A stretch of DNA of 5,337 bases. It comes from Rhizobacter sp. GTDB taxonomy: Bacteria; Pseudomonadota; Gammaproteobacteria; Burkholderiales; Burkholderiaceae_C. Under the pieces are notes generated by a model, which saw nothing but the letters and a program-made list of their open reading frames with translations, made no database searches and was not told the DNA's origin. The position numbers and the translations under genes were made by a program. Each line of letters opens with the position of its first letter. Position 1 is the stretch's first letter. The stretch is taken from assembly GCA_014380155.1 (NCBI GenBank), contig JACMKJ010000555.1, positions 1 to 5,337 on the forward strand, given 5' to 3'. Shown piece by piece: positions 1 through 5,337 of the stretch.

Positions 1-2
1 CC

Positions 3-512
3 GGCGTGGCCCGCAGCGCCTGGTTCCCCGACGTGTCGCTCACCGCGTCGGCCGGCTTCGCCTCCAGCGAGCTGAGCGATCTTTTCAAGTGGTCGGCGCG
101 CGCCTGGGGCGTGGGCGCCCTGCTCTCGCTGCCGGTGTTCGACGGCGGGCGGCGCGAAGCCGGTGTGCAAAACGCCAACGCGCAGTGGGACGCCGCGGCG
201 GCGAGCTACCGCGAGCAGGTGCTGGTGGCCTTTCGCGACGTTGAAGACCAGCTCTCGGCCCTGAGCCTGCTCGCCGACCAGGCCAACGCCCAAGCACAGG
301 CGGTGGAGTGGGCGAGCCGCGCCACCGTGCTCTCGAACGCGCGCTACCGCAACGGCTACGTCAGCCAGCTGGAGCTGCTCGATGCACGCCGCAGCGAGCT
401 CGCGAACCGGCGCCAGGCACTGCAGGTGCGGGCCGCGCAATACGAGGCCACGGTGGGCCTGATTCGCGCTCTGGGCGGCGGGTGGGAGGCGGCGGCACGC
501 AGCGCGTCTTGA
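3..512 (+). CDS. Outer-membrane efflux protein, NodT/TolC type (C-terminal part)
   Basis: This is the 3' end of a gene whose start lies before the window; the first complete codon is at base 3. Proteins of this family form the trimeric outer-membrane channel of tripartite efflux pumps, joined to a periplasmic adaptor and an inner-membrane pump. The visible 169 residues match the second half of an OEP domain. There is a beta-strand segment near the front (AWFPDVSLTASAGF), then LPVFDGGRR, which in this family leads into the long helices. An Ala/Gln/Glu-rich coiled-coil stretch follows, then the typical RYRNGYVSQLELLDARR and a final helix ending in LGGGW. Full-length members are about 450-500 residues, so roughly two thirds are missing. 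The adaptor and pump genes are presumably upstream, since none follows. The GTG at base 6 is internal, not the start. The substrate cannot be told. Family assignment is secure; NodT subtype is likely. Confidence 0.93.
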   Translation, partial: GVARSAWFPDVSLTASAGFASSELSDLFKWSARAWGVGALLSLPVFDGGRREAGVQNANAQWDAAAASYREQVLVAFRDVEDQLSALSLLADQANAQAQAVEWASRATVLSNARYRNGYVSQLELLDARRSELANRRQALQVRAAQYEATVGLIRALGGGWEAAARSAS

Positions 513-533
513 CGGGAGCGGGCTGTCCGCAGC

Positions 534-555
534 GCCGGGTGTGCATCCGCCCGGC
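534..555 (+). terminator. GC-rich hairpin after the efflux gene, possible terminator
   Basis: GCCGGG at 534-539 pairs with CCCGGC at 550-555. A further T-G and G-C pair extend this to an 8-bp stem with a 6-base loop (542-547). It starts 22 bases after the efflux stop codon in the only gap over 100 bases in the window. Only two T residues follow, so it lacks the U tract of a classical intrinsic terminator. It could be a weak or Rho-assisted terminator, or an mRNA 3'-end stabiliser. The rest of the gap (513-618) shows no convincing -35/-10 promoter pair to my eye; TATCGT at 591-596 is the nearest -10-like hexamer and has no good -35 partner. Confidence 0.4.
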
Positions 556-618
556 TTGCCCGTGCGTACAGAAGGGGTCTGTTGCCACGCTATCGTGTGG
601 CTCGCAACCCAACCCTTC

Positions 619-1431
619 ATGCACCCCATCCCACACCGCTTTCCGAAAACAGCACTCGCCTGGCTGCTGTGCGCCATGGCCGGCAGCGCCAGCGCGCACG
701 ACACGTGGTTCGAGCGGCTGCCATCGGCCAAGCCGGGCGAGCTGAGGCTGGCGCTGGGCACGGGGAACCGTTTTCCGGTGCATGAGTTCGGCGTGGGCGC
801 GGCATCCCTGCGCGCGAGCGGCTGCCGCGCCAACACTTTGAATGCCAGCGTGGGCCCGCTGAAGACCGTGCGCGAAACACCGACCGCGCTGATCGTTCGC
901 GCCCAATCCGCAACCACCGCTGCGGTGACGTGCTGGGCACAGCAACAGCCCTTCGAGGTCGAGATTGCTCCGCCCATCGTCGAAACCTACTTCAAGGAAA
1001 TCAACGCACCCCAGGCCCTGCGCACGGCCTGGGCCGAGATGCGCGCGCGCGGCATCACGTGGAAAGAGCGCTACAGCAAACACGCACGCATCGAGCTGCC
1101 AGGCCAGCGCGGGGGCTCGGCGCAACCCACCGGCATGGCCATGGACGTGCTGCTGCAAAGCGGCCTGCAGGCAGTGCGTGTGGGCGACGCCCTCGTGTTC
1201 CAGGTGCTGCGCGATGGTGAGCCCCTGCCCGGGCTGGCGGTCGAGTTGCACAGCAACCAAAGCCCCATCGGCTTCTGGAAACAGACCGACGCGCAAGGCC
1301 GGGTGAGCTTCGCGCCGCCGCTGGCCGGCCGGTGGGTGCTGCGCGGCACCGACCTGCGTTTGTCTACCACCGAGCCTGACACCTGGGAGAGCCGTTTCGT
1401 GACCCTCGCCTTCGAGGTGGCATCTCCCTAG
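619..1431 (+). CDS. Exported DUF4198-family periplasmic protein
   Basis: Predicted 270-residue secreted protein. Residues 1-26 form a signal peptide: basic H-R-F-P-K region, hydrophobic core ALAWLLCAMAG, then the cleavage motif A24-S25-A26. The mature chain would begin HDTWFE, the characteristic start of DUF4198 proteins, some of which are linked to nickel or cobalt uptake (NikM-like). The C-terminal region from about residue 187 resembles the family's beta-sandwich part: VGDALVFQVLRDGEPLPG, then KQTDAQGRVSF and AGRWVLRG. WKERYSKHARI at 148-158 is another family-like block. Two cysteines of the mature chain (C69, C105) could form a disulfide in the periplasm. The reading frame is open from a GTG at 541, but ATG 619 is preferred because the signal peptide begins there and 541 falls inside a hairpin. 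No Shine-Dalgarno sequence is seen. Periplasmic location is well supported; metal binding is inference. The ligand is unknown. Confidence 0.85.
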   Translation: MHPIPHRFPKTALAWLLCAMAGSASAHDTWFERLPSAKPGELRLALGTGNRFPVHEFGVGAASLRASGCRANTLNASVGPLKTVRETPTALIVRAQSATTAAVTCWAQQQPFEVEIAPPIVETYFKEINAPQALRTAWAEMRARGITWKERYSKHARIELPGQRGGSAQPTGMAMDVLLQSGLQAVRVGDALVFQVLRDGEPLPGLAVELHSNQSPIGFWKQTDAQGRVSFAPPLAGRWVLRGTDLRLSTTEPDTWESRFVTLAFEVASP

Positions 1432-1469
1432 ACGCCACGGGCCCACGCGGTGCATGACATCATCCCGCC

Positions 1470-1937
1470 ATGCTCAAGACCCTGAAAGACTTGTTCGACA
1501 GCCTGCGGCCGGCCGCCCCTGGCAGCGACCCGCAAACCAGCGAACACGCACTGCAACTCGCCACCGCCGTGATGCTGGCCGAGGTGATGCGCGCCGACAC
1601 CACGTTTCACCCCGGCGAGCGCGAGGCCGTGCTGAGCGCGCTGCGCGACAAGTTCGCACTGTCTGACGACGAAGCCGCCCGCCTGACCGAGCTGGCCGTG
1701 AGCACCGCGCGGCAGGCGACCGACCTGTTCAGCTTCACCTCGCGCATCAACGATCATTTCGAGATGCCGCAAAAACTGATCATGGTCGAGCACATGTGGC
1801 GCGTGGCGTATGCCGACGGCCACCTGAGCGAACACGAGCGCCACGTGCTGTGGCGCATTGCCGACCTGCTGCACGTCCCGCAAGGTGCGTATGTCCACGC
1901 CCGCATGCGGGCACAACAAGCCTCGGGTGTCGCCTGA
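1470..1937 (+). CDS. TerB-like tellurite-resistance family protein
   Basis: A soluble, all-helical 155-residue protein with no signal peptide or membrane segment, so cytoplasmic. It matches the TerB fold in its two ADG-type acidic segments: ADTTFHPGERE at residues 42-52 and ADGHLSEHERH at 115-125. Each is preceded by a hydrophobic helix (VMLAEVM; VEHMWRVAY) and followed by a helix. In TerB these acidic repeats are associated with divalent-metal binding. The size is typical of TerB (about 150 residues). No terA, terC, terD, terE or terZ is visible, so this is a stand-alone TerB-like protein, a common arrangement whose role is not established; a tellurite phenotype should not be assumed. It starts at ATG 1470, 38 bases after the DUF4198 stop, with no clear ribosome binding site. 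The family call is good; the function is open. Confidence 0.83.
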   Translation: MLKTLKDLFDSLRPAAPGSDPQTSEHALQLATAVMLAEVMRADTTFHPGEREAVLSALRDKFALSDDEAARLTELAVSTARQATDLFSFTSRINDHFEMPQKLIMVEHMWRVAYADGHLSEHERHVLWRIADLLHVPQGAYVHARMRAQQASGVA

Positions 1938-1938
1938 A

Positions 1939-1954
1939 GGCGCACACTCGCGCC
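1939..1954 (+). other. Small inverted repeat after the terB-like gene
   Basis: GGCGC (1939-1943) and GCGCC (1950-1954) form a 5-bp stem with a 6-base loop directly behind the TerB-like stop codon. A run of four T lies 13 bases downstream of the stem, too far for an intrinsic terminator. It may attenuate or protect the transcript, or be chance in a GC-rich sequence. Confidence 0.2.
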
Positions 1955-1979
1955 CTGTCCTGAAACTTTTGAGCGACCC

Positions 1980-2243
1980 ATGACGCAAGCCCCCTTCTTC
2001 CATGCCGATTCAGGCGCCGTGCGCTTCTGGGTGCCGATCGACGACAAGCTGGTCGGGTGCAGCATCAGCCGCGAAACGCTGCACCACCGCTTTCGGCCCG
2101 GTGTGCAAGGTGACGACCCGCTGGAGACCTTCAACACCTACTCCAGCGACATCATCGCGGCCGTCAAGCGGCGCGTGGCGCAAGGTTCGATCGAGCCAGT
2201 GATGCTGCGCGAATACGACCTGCGCCAGCCCGGCACAACCTGA
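1980..2243 (+). CDS. DUF1488-like small protein
   Basis: Encodes 87 residues, cytoplasmic by composition. The pattern fits DUF1488, a family of roughly 80-90 residue proteobacterial proteins of unknown function. An N-terminal strand region around AVRFWVPIDDKLVGCSIS (residues 13-30) is followed by a helix with the ETL residues (32-34). A second helical part, DPLETFNTYSSDIIAAVKRR (47-66), ends near a terminal REYDL (77-81). The assignment rests on this pattern by eye. Start ATG 1980 follows the TerB-like gene by 42 bases; TTGAGCG just upstream is at best a weak ribosome binding site. The stop is 10 bases before the phosphatase start, so coupled expression with that gene is likely. The lone cysteine (C27) and the His pair (H35-H36) have no known role that I can name. 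Confidence 0.68.
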   Translation: MTQAPFFHADSGAVRFWVPIDDKLVGCSISRETLHHRFRPGVQGDDPLETFNTYSSDIIAAVKRRVAQGSIEPVMLREYDLRQPGTT

Positions 2244-2253
2244 GCCCGGCTCC

Positions 2254-2808
2254 ATGCGTCAGCTCACACGTTGCGCCTTGGTGCTCGCGCTCAGTTTGAC
2301 GGGCCACGTGGCGGCGGCCTCCGAGGCAGCCTGGTCGGCACTCAAGGATGGCAGCGTGGTGCTCTTTCGCCACGCCAACGCCCCCGGGGGTGGCGATCCG
2401 CCGGGCTTCAAGCTCGGTGACTGCAGCACGCAGCGCAACCTCGACGACAGCGGCCGCGCGCAAGCCCGGCGCATCGGCGAGCAGTTTCGCCAACGTGGCA
2501 TCAAGGTCGGCGCCGTGCTCAGCTCGCAGTGGTGCCGCGCCCGAGAAACCGCCGAGCTCGCTTTCCCCGGCATGGCGCGCGACGACGCCAACTTCAACTC
2601 CTTTTTCGACGACCGTTCGAGCGAGCCCGCACAAACCGCCCAGGCCCTGGCCACACTCCGCCGCTGGCGCGGGCCGGGGGTGCTGGTGGTCACCACGCAC
2701 CAGGTCAACATCTCGGCGCTGACCGGCGTCACACCGGTTTCTGGCGAAGGGGTTGTGGTTGCGCCCACACGCGACGGGGTCGAGGTGCTGGGGCGGCTGC
2801 CCCCCTGA
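2254..2808 (+). CDS. Exported histidine phosphatase family protein
   Basis: A 184-residue member of the histidine phosphatase (phosphoglycerate-mutase-like) superfamily, enzymes that pass a phosphate through a histidine. Residues 1-22 are a probable signal peptide: R2/R6, hydrophobic ALVLALSL, and an Ala-rich end near GHVAAAS. This places the enzyme in the periplasm. The catalytic R-H pair is R39-H40 in VLFRHANAP, with Ala where many members have Gly. A second arginine (R95) lies in SSQWCRARETA, and the second catalytic histidine is H149 in VVTTHQVN. All core residues are thus present and an active enzyme is expected. C57 and C94 could form a disulfide. The protein is short for the superfamily, as in SixA- or Ais-like members. 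The natural substrate is unknown. The next gene starts 8 bases after the stop. No Shine-Dalgarno is seen before ATG 2254. Confidence 0.87.
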   Translation: MRQLTRCALVLALSLTGHVAAASEAAWSALKDGSVVLFRHANAPGGGDPPGFKLGDCSTQRNLDDSGRAQARRIGEQFRQRGIKVGAVLSSQWCRARETAELAFPGMARDDANFNSFFDDRSSEPAQTAQALATLRRWRGPGVLVVTTHQVNISALTGVTPVSGEGVVVAPTRDGVEVLGRLPP

Positions 2809-2816
2809 GCCAGCGC

Positions 2817-3677
2817 ATGCAAGCCGTCCCCGACCACTTCGAGCACCCGCAAGACGCGGCCGAGTTCAAGCGCCCGGCCCGCCCCGGCATCGAGCTGTAC
2901 CGCGCGCGCATCGTGCACCACGCCTTCGACCCGCACACGCACGAAGCCTTCGGCCTGGGTGCGATCGAATCGGGCGTGGAGCGCTTTCGCTACCGCGGCG
3001 GTGACCACCTGGCGCCACCCGACACGCTGGTGTTGATGAACCCCGACGAGCTGCACACCGGCCGCGCCGAGACCGAACACGGTTGGCGCTACCGCATGCT
3101 CTACCTCGACGCCGATCTGCTGGCGCAGGTGACGGGAGAGCGTGGTTGGTACTTTGCACAACCGGCCGTGCACGAGGTGCGCACTGCGCGCCGCGTGGGC
3201 GGCTTGCTGGCCGCGATGTGGAGCGCGCCCGATGCCCTCGCCATCGACAGCGCCTTGGTCGACTTGCTGGAAATGTTGCGCCCCCACGCACGCACCGGCA
3301 CCACACGATCGGCCTCGGCCACATCACCCACCATGCAGCCCGATGCGGCGCTGGCCCGCGCACATGCGCTGATCCAGGCGCGTTTTGCCGAGCCGCTGTC
3401 GCTGGAGCAACTGGCCCACGAAGCGGGCCTGAGCCCGTTCCACTTCTTGCGCCGTTTCAAGCAGCGCTATCACGTCACACCGCACCAGATGGTGATGGCG
3501 GTGCGCCTGTTTCGCGCCAAGCAGCAGCTCGCCGCCGGGGTGAGCCCCGCCCACGTGGCGGCCGACGTCGGCCTGGTCGACCAACCCCACCTCACGCGCC
3601 GTTTTGCCCGCATGTATGGCGTGACCCCGGCGCGCTACCAGGCGCAATTGCGTACAAGACCACTGCCACAAGCCTGA
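2817..3677 (+). CDS. AraC-family transcriptional regulator with cupin sensor domain
   Basis: Encodes 286 residues. Residues about 25-105 form an AraC-type cupin ligand domain: HTHE at 40-43, a glycine-rich strand FRYRGG, then PPDTLVLMNPDELHTG at 67-82. H40, H42 and H80 could line the pocket. A linker at about 157-175 rich in Ser, Thr and Ala leads to the C-terminal AraC/XylS DNA-binding domain. Its first helix-turn-helix is SLEQLAHEAGLSPFHFLRRF (195-214). The second, about 245-266, includes HVAADVGLVDQPHLTRRF and ends in the signature YGVTPARY (267-274). The frame is open further upstream, but that part overlaps the phosphatase gene and does not look like protein, so ATG 2817 is taken. It is 8 bases behind the phosphatase and 15 before the exporter. 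AraC regulators of this layout often control a neighbouring exporter; its target and inducer are inferred, not seen. Confidence 0.93.
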   Translation: MQAVPDHFEHPQDAAEFKRPARPGIELYRARIVHHAFDPHTHEAFGLGAIESGVERFRYRGGDHLAPPDTLVLMNPDELHTGRAETEHGWRYRMLYLDADLLAQVTGERGWYFAQPAVHEVRTARRVGGLLAAMWSAPDALAIDSALVDLLEMLRPHARTGTTRSASATSPTMQPDAALARAHALIQARFAEPLSLEQLAHEAGLSPFHFLRRFKQRYHVTPHQMVMAVRLFRAKQQLAAGVSPAHVAADVGLVDQPHLTRRFARMYGVTPARYQAQLRTRPLPQA

Positions 3678-3692
3678 GCCACACTCGGCCGC

Positions 3693-4664
3693 ATGACTGC
3701 TGGAATCTTCTTTGCCCTGGCCGCTGGCCTGATGTGGGGCCTGGTGTTCGTGGGCCCGCTGCTGCTGCCGGAGTACCCGGCCACGCTGCAATCGTTCGGG
3801 CGCTACCTGGCCTTCGGCTTGATCGCATTGCCGCTCGCGTGGTTCGACCGTGCACGCCTGCGCGAGCTGACCCGCGCCGACTGGCTGGAGGCGCTCAAGC
3901 TGGCGGCCGTGGGCAACGTCATCTACTACCTGTTTCTCGCCAGCGCCATCCAGCGCGCGGGCGGGCCGCTGCCCACCATGATCATCGGCACGCTGCCGGT
4001 GGTGATCGCCATCACCGCCAACTTGCGCACGGGCCCGCTGCGTGAAGCCAAGCTGCCGTGGGCGCGCATGCTGCCCTCGCTGGGTTTGATCGGCGCCGGC
4101 ATCGCCCTCGTCAACCACGTCGAGATCACCCACCTGCGGCAAGACCCGACTGCCGACGTCGCGCGTTACGCGCTGGGCGCGGCGCTGGCGGTGGGCGCAG
4201 TGGTGTGCTGGACCTGGTACCCCATTCGCAACGCCGACTGGCTGCGTGCCCACCCCGACCGCAACCCGCGCAGCTGGGCCACCGCACAAGGCATTGCCAC
4301 GCTGCCGCTTGCGCTGATCGGCTACGCCAGCGTGTGGCTGTGGAGCGCCCTCAGCGGCGACAGCTTCCCCATGCCCTTCGGCCCGCGCGTGGCCGACTTC
4401 CTGGTGTTGATGTTCGCCATCGGCCTCTTCGCATCGTGGCTGGGCACGGTCTGCTGGAACGAAGCCAGCCAGCGTGTGCCACCCGCGCTGGCCGGGCAGT
4501 TGATCGTGTTCGAGACGCTCGCCGCACTGAGCTACGCCTTCGTGCTGCGGCGCGAGTGGCCGCAGATCGAAACGCTCGCCGGCATCGCCTTGCTGATCGC
4601 CGGCGTGATGTGGGCGCTGCGCACACGGCCCGAGCCGCTGGCCGCCGAAGGCCACGCGTCCTAG
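3693..4664 (+). CDS. ytfF: EamA/DMT-family inner-membrane transporter, YtfF-like
   Basis: A 323-residue integral membrane protein with about ten hydrophobic segments. It is arranged as two EamA halves (about residues 5-140 and 158-308), the usual build of drug/metabolite transporters that export small metabolites. Segments resemble what I remember of E. coli YtfF: LMWGLVFVGPLLLPEYPATL near the N-terminus, SAIQRAGGPLPTMIIGTLPV in the middle of the first half, WATAQGIATLPLALIGY, and LIVFETLAALSYAFVLRR in the second half. The length agrees with that family. I recognise this from memory without alignment, and the symbol is given by similarity only. The substrate is unknown. ATG 3693 lies 15 bases after the AraC regulator with no visible Shine-Dalgarno, so coupling to the regulator gene is plausible. 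The last 15 residues are polar and likely a cytoplasmic tail. Confidence 0.9.
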   Translation: MTAGIFFALAAGLMWGLVFVGPLLLPEYPATLQSFGRYLAFGLIALPLAWFDRARLRELTRADWLEALKLAAVGNVIYYLFLASAIQRAGGPLPTMIIGTLPVVIAITANLRTGPLREAKLPWARMLPSLGLIGAGIALVNHVEITHLRQDPTADVARYALGAALAVGAVVCWTWYPIRNADWLRAHPDRNPRSWATAQGIATLPLALIGYASVWLWSALSGDSFPMPFGPRVADFLVLMFAIGLFASWLGTVCWNEASQRVPPALAGQLIVFETLAALSYAFVLRREWPQIETLAGIALLIAGVMWALRTRPEPLAAEGHAS

Positions 4665-4665
4665 C

Positions 4666-4694
4666 GGTGTGAGAAGATTTCCGTCTTCGCCACC
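4666..4694 (+). promoter_or_regulatory. Imperfect hairpin in the leader of the membrane protein gene
   Basis: GAAGA (4673-4677) pairs with TCTTC (4684-4688) around a 6-base loop. An outer GGTG (4666-4669) can pair with CACC (4691-4694) across a small internal loop. This is a local AT-rich dip directly behind the exporter stop and just before the strong ribosome binding site of the next gene. It could be a weak terminator, a leader structure or a processing site. There is no U tract, and I see no matching promoter hexamers. Confidence 0.25.
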
Positions 4695-4695
4695 A

Positions 4696-4701
4696 CAAGG
4701 A
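4696..4701 (+). promoter_or_regulatory. Strong Shine-Dalgarno sequence AAGGAA
   Basis: AAGGAA lies 5 bases before ATG 4707 and fits the anti-Shine-Dalgarno end of 16S rRNA. It fixes the start of the four-helix membrane protein. It is the only convincing ribosome binding site that I find before any of the start codons in this window. Confidence 0.75.
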
Positions 4702-4706
4702 ATCTC

Positions 4707-5084
4707 ATGGCTTTGCTGATCGCTGGCGCCGTTCTGGTTGTCATGGGTTTGTTCGCAGGCGCGCTGCTGGTCGCAGCACCGCTGGGCATCGCGGGTGCGT
4801 CGGGCGACTACACGCTCTGGCTGCTGTTCCCCTTGCTCAGCGTTGCGGGCTTTTCGCTGTTCGTCGTGGGGGCCAAGACAGCCCACATCCGCGGGCTGTC
4901 GTTGGTCTTGTCGTGCGCACTGCTGTTGCTGGCGGTGGTGTCCGCAGGCGGCCTGATGCTGCATGCCACCTCGATTCTTCGCAATGAGAGCAGCACCCTG
5001 TCGCTCTGGTACGTGATGGCCGTGGCAGGCGTCCTCGGCGGTGTGGGGGCAGCCTCACGCAGTGGCCAGCTTGACGCTGGCTGA
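4707..5084 (+). CDS. Small four-helix membrane protein, unrecognised
   Basis: Encodes 125 residues that I cannot place in a named family. Four hydrophobic segments are visible, at about residues 2-26, 36-55, 62-82 and 98-116. The loop between segments two and three carries K57 and R62, and the C-terminal tail carries R118. By the positive-inside rule, both ends would be cytoplasmic and the loops around G33-D34 and N93-E94 periplasmic. There is no cleavable signal peptide and no catalytic motif, and one cysteine (C70) lies inside helix three. The start is supported by AAGGAA 5 bases upstream. Its last 23 bases overlap the proposed start of the acyltransferase gene, so coupling with that gene is likely. 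It may be an accessory subunit or an unrelated small inner-membrane protein; a function cannot be stated. It is very likely a real gene because of the ribosome binding site, strand and membrane pattern. Confidence 0.78.
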   Translation: MALLIAGAVLVVMGLFAGALLVAAPLGIAGASGDYTLWLLFPLLSVAGFSLFVVGAKTAHIRGLSLVLSCALLLLAVVSAGGLMLHATSILRNESSTLSLWYVMAVAGVLGGVGAASRSGQLDAG

Positions 5085-5337
5085 GCCCGCCGCGCAGCCC
5101 CGGCTGCATGCCCTCGATGCCGTGCGGGCCGCAGCCTTGCTGCTAGGCATCGCCTTGCACGCCACGCTGTCGTTCATCCCCGAGCTGGACAACAAACTCT
5201 GGCCGGTGAGCGACACCCAGAAGAGCACGGCGCTCGCCATCCTGATGTTCCTCATCCACATCTTCCGGATGTCGGTGTTCTTTCTGGTGGCCGGGCTGCT
5301 GGCGCACATGCTGTTCCACCGCCTCGGGCTTGCCGCG
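5062..5337 (+). CDS. Acyltransferase-3 family membrane protein (N-terminal part)
   Basis: The frame stays open to the window edge, giving the first 92 residues of a longer gene; full members have about 350-400 residues and around ten membrane helices. They transfer acyl groups onto sugars, glucans, lipopolysaccharide or peptides at the inner membrane, OpgC being one example. The front matches well: RLHALDAVRAAALLLGIALH holds the conserved R-X10-H signature (R22 to H33) in the first helix, where the histidine is thought to be essential. After the first loop (about residues 37-55) comes FRMSVFFLVAGLLAH, the usual second-helix region. I take GTG 5062 as start because the frame is closed by a stop at 5014 and this leaves a short polar leader before helix one. 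GTG 5041 and TTG 5071 are alternatives and no start has a clear ribosome binding site. The acyl acceptor cannot be judged from this fragment. Confidence 0.85.
   Translation, partial: MASLTLAEPAAQPRLHALDAVRAAALLLGIALHATLSFIPELDNKLWPVSDTQKSTALAILMFLIHIFRMSVFFLVAGLLAHMLFHRLGLAA

Noticed and set aside
541..618. GTG 541 as the start of the DUF4198 protein
   Set aside because: It would put 26 residues in front of a normal signal peptide and falls within the GC-rich hairpin; ATG 619 fits better.
361..1455. A 364-codon minus-strand open frame over the DUF4198 gene
   Set aside because: Low-complexity composition and no motif, while the + strand encodes a clear signal peptide and family-like protein over the same bases.
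1470..1937. A tellurite-resistance (ter) operon
   Set aside because: Only a TerB-like gene is present; none of the terA, terC, terD, terE or terZ type genes is visible.
2529..2816. Upstream in-frame extension of the AraC gene
   Set aside because: It lies entirely inside the phosphatase gene in another frame, and its Arg/Gly/Ala-rich product does not belong to AraC proteins.
2259..3287. A 342-codon minus-strand open frame over the phosphatase and AraC genes
   Set aside because: The + strand holds all catalytic residues of a phosphatase and a cupin domain here; the reverse product resembles nothing.
3324..4964. A 546-codon open frame on the minus strand across the AraC and exporter genes
   Set aside because: Its product is dominated by Gln, His, Arg and Gly with no membrane or domain pattern. 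It is the antisense shadow of well-recognised genes in GC-rich DNA.
1..5337. Mobile element, CRISPR array, tRNA or defence system
   Set aside because: I found no transposase or integrase, no regularly spaced repeats, no tRNA-like cloverleaf and no shift in base composition that would mark an inserted element.

Overview
The window is a gene-dense, GC-rich stretch of bacterial chromosome. All recognisable genes lie on the + strand with short gaps. Base composition, codon choice and gene families (NodT-type efflux lipoprotein, DUF4198, TerB-like, DUF1488, YtfF-like exporter) suggest a betaproteobacterium, probably Burkholderiales. That placement is inference from style and content; no rRNA or marker gene is present.

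Layout. The window opens in the C-terminal third of a TolC/NodT-type outer-membrane efflux protein (to 512). A 106-base gap follows, holding a GC-rich hairpin, the best candidate boundary between transcription units. Next come an exported DUF4198 protein (619-1431), a lone TerB-like protein (1470-1937), a DUF1488 protein (1980-2243), an exported histidine phosphatase (2254-2808), an AraC-family regulator (2817-3677) and a YtfF-like EamA/DMT exporter (3693-4664). An unrecognised four-helix membrane protein (4707-5084) follows, and last is the start of an acyltransferase-3 family membrane protein (5062 to the window end).

How the genes may work together. Gaps from 1431 onward are 38, 42, 10, 8, 15 and 42 bases, then a 23-base overlap, with no convincing terminator between them. 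Read-through as one long unit, or translational coupling in the tight part 1980-4664, is plausible. The clearest functional pair is the AraC regulator and the exporter 15 bases downstream. DUF4198 and TerB-like proteins both belong to families linked to metals or metalloid stress, but nothing here proves a shared pathway.

I see no tRNA, rRNA, CRISPR array, insertion sequence, prophage gene or attachment site, and no strong sign of horizontal transfer. It reads as an ordinary chromosomal region with several poorly characterised genes, not as an obvious new defence or mobile system. The points most worth a second look are the predicted N-terminal histidine of the mature DUF4198 protein, the two-fold repeat in the TerB-like protein, the unnamed four-helix protein that alone has a strong ribosome binding site, and the CTGAGCC heptamer shared by four of the eight complete stop sites.
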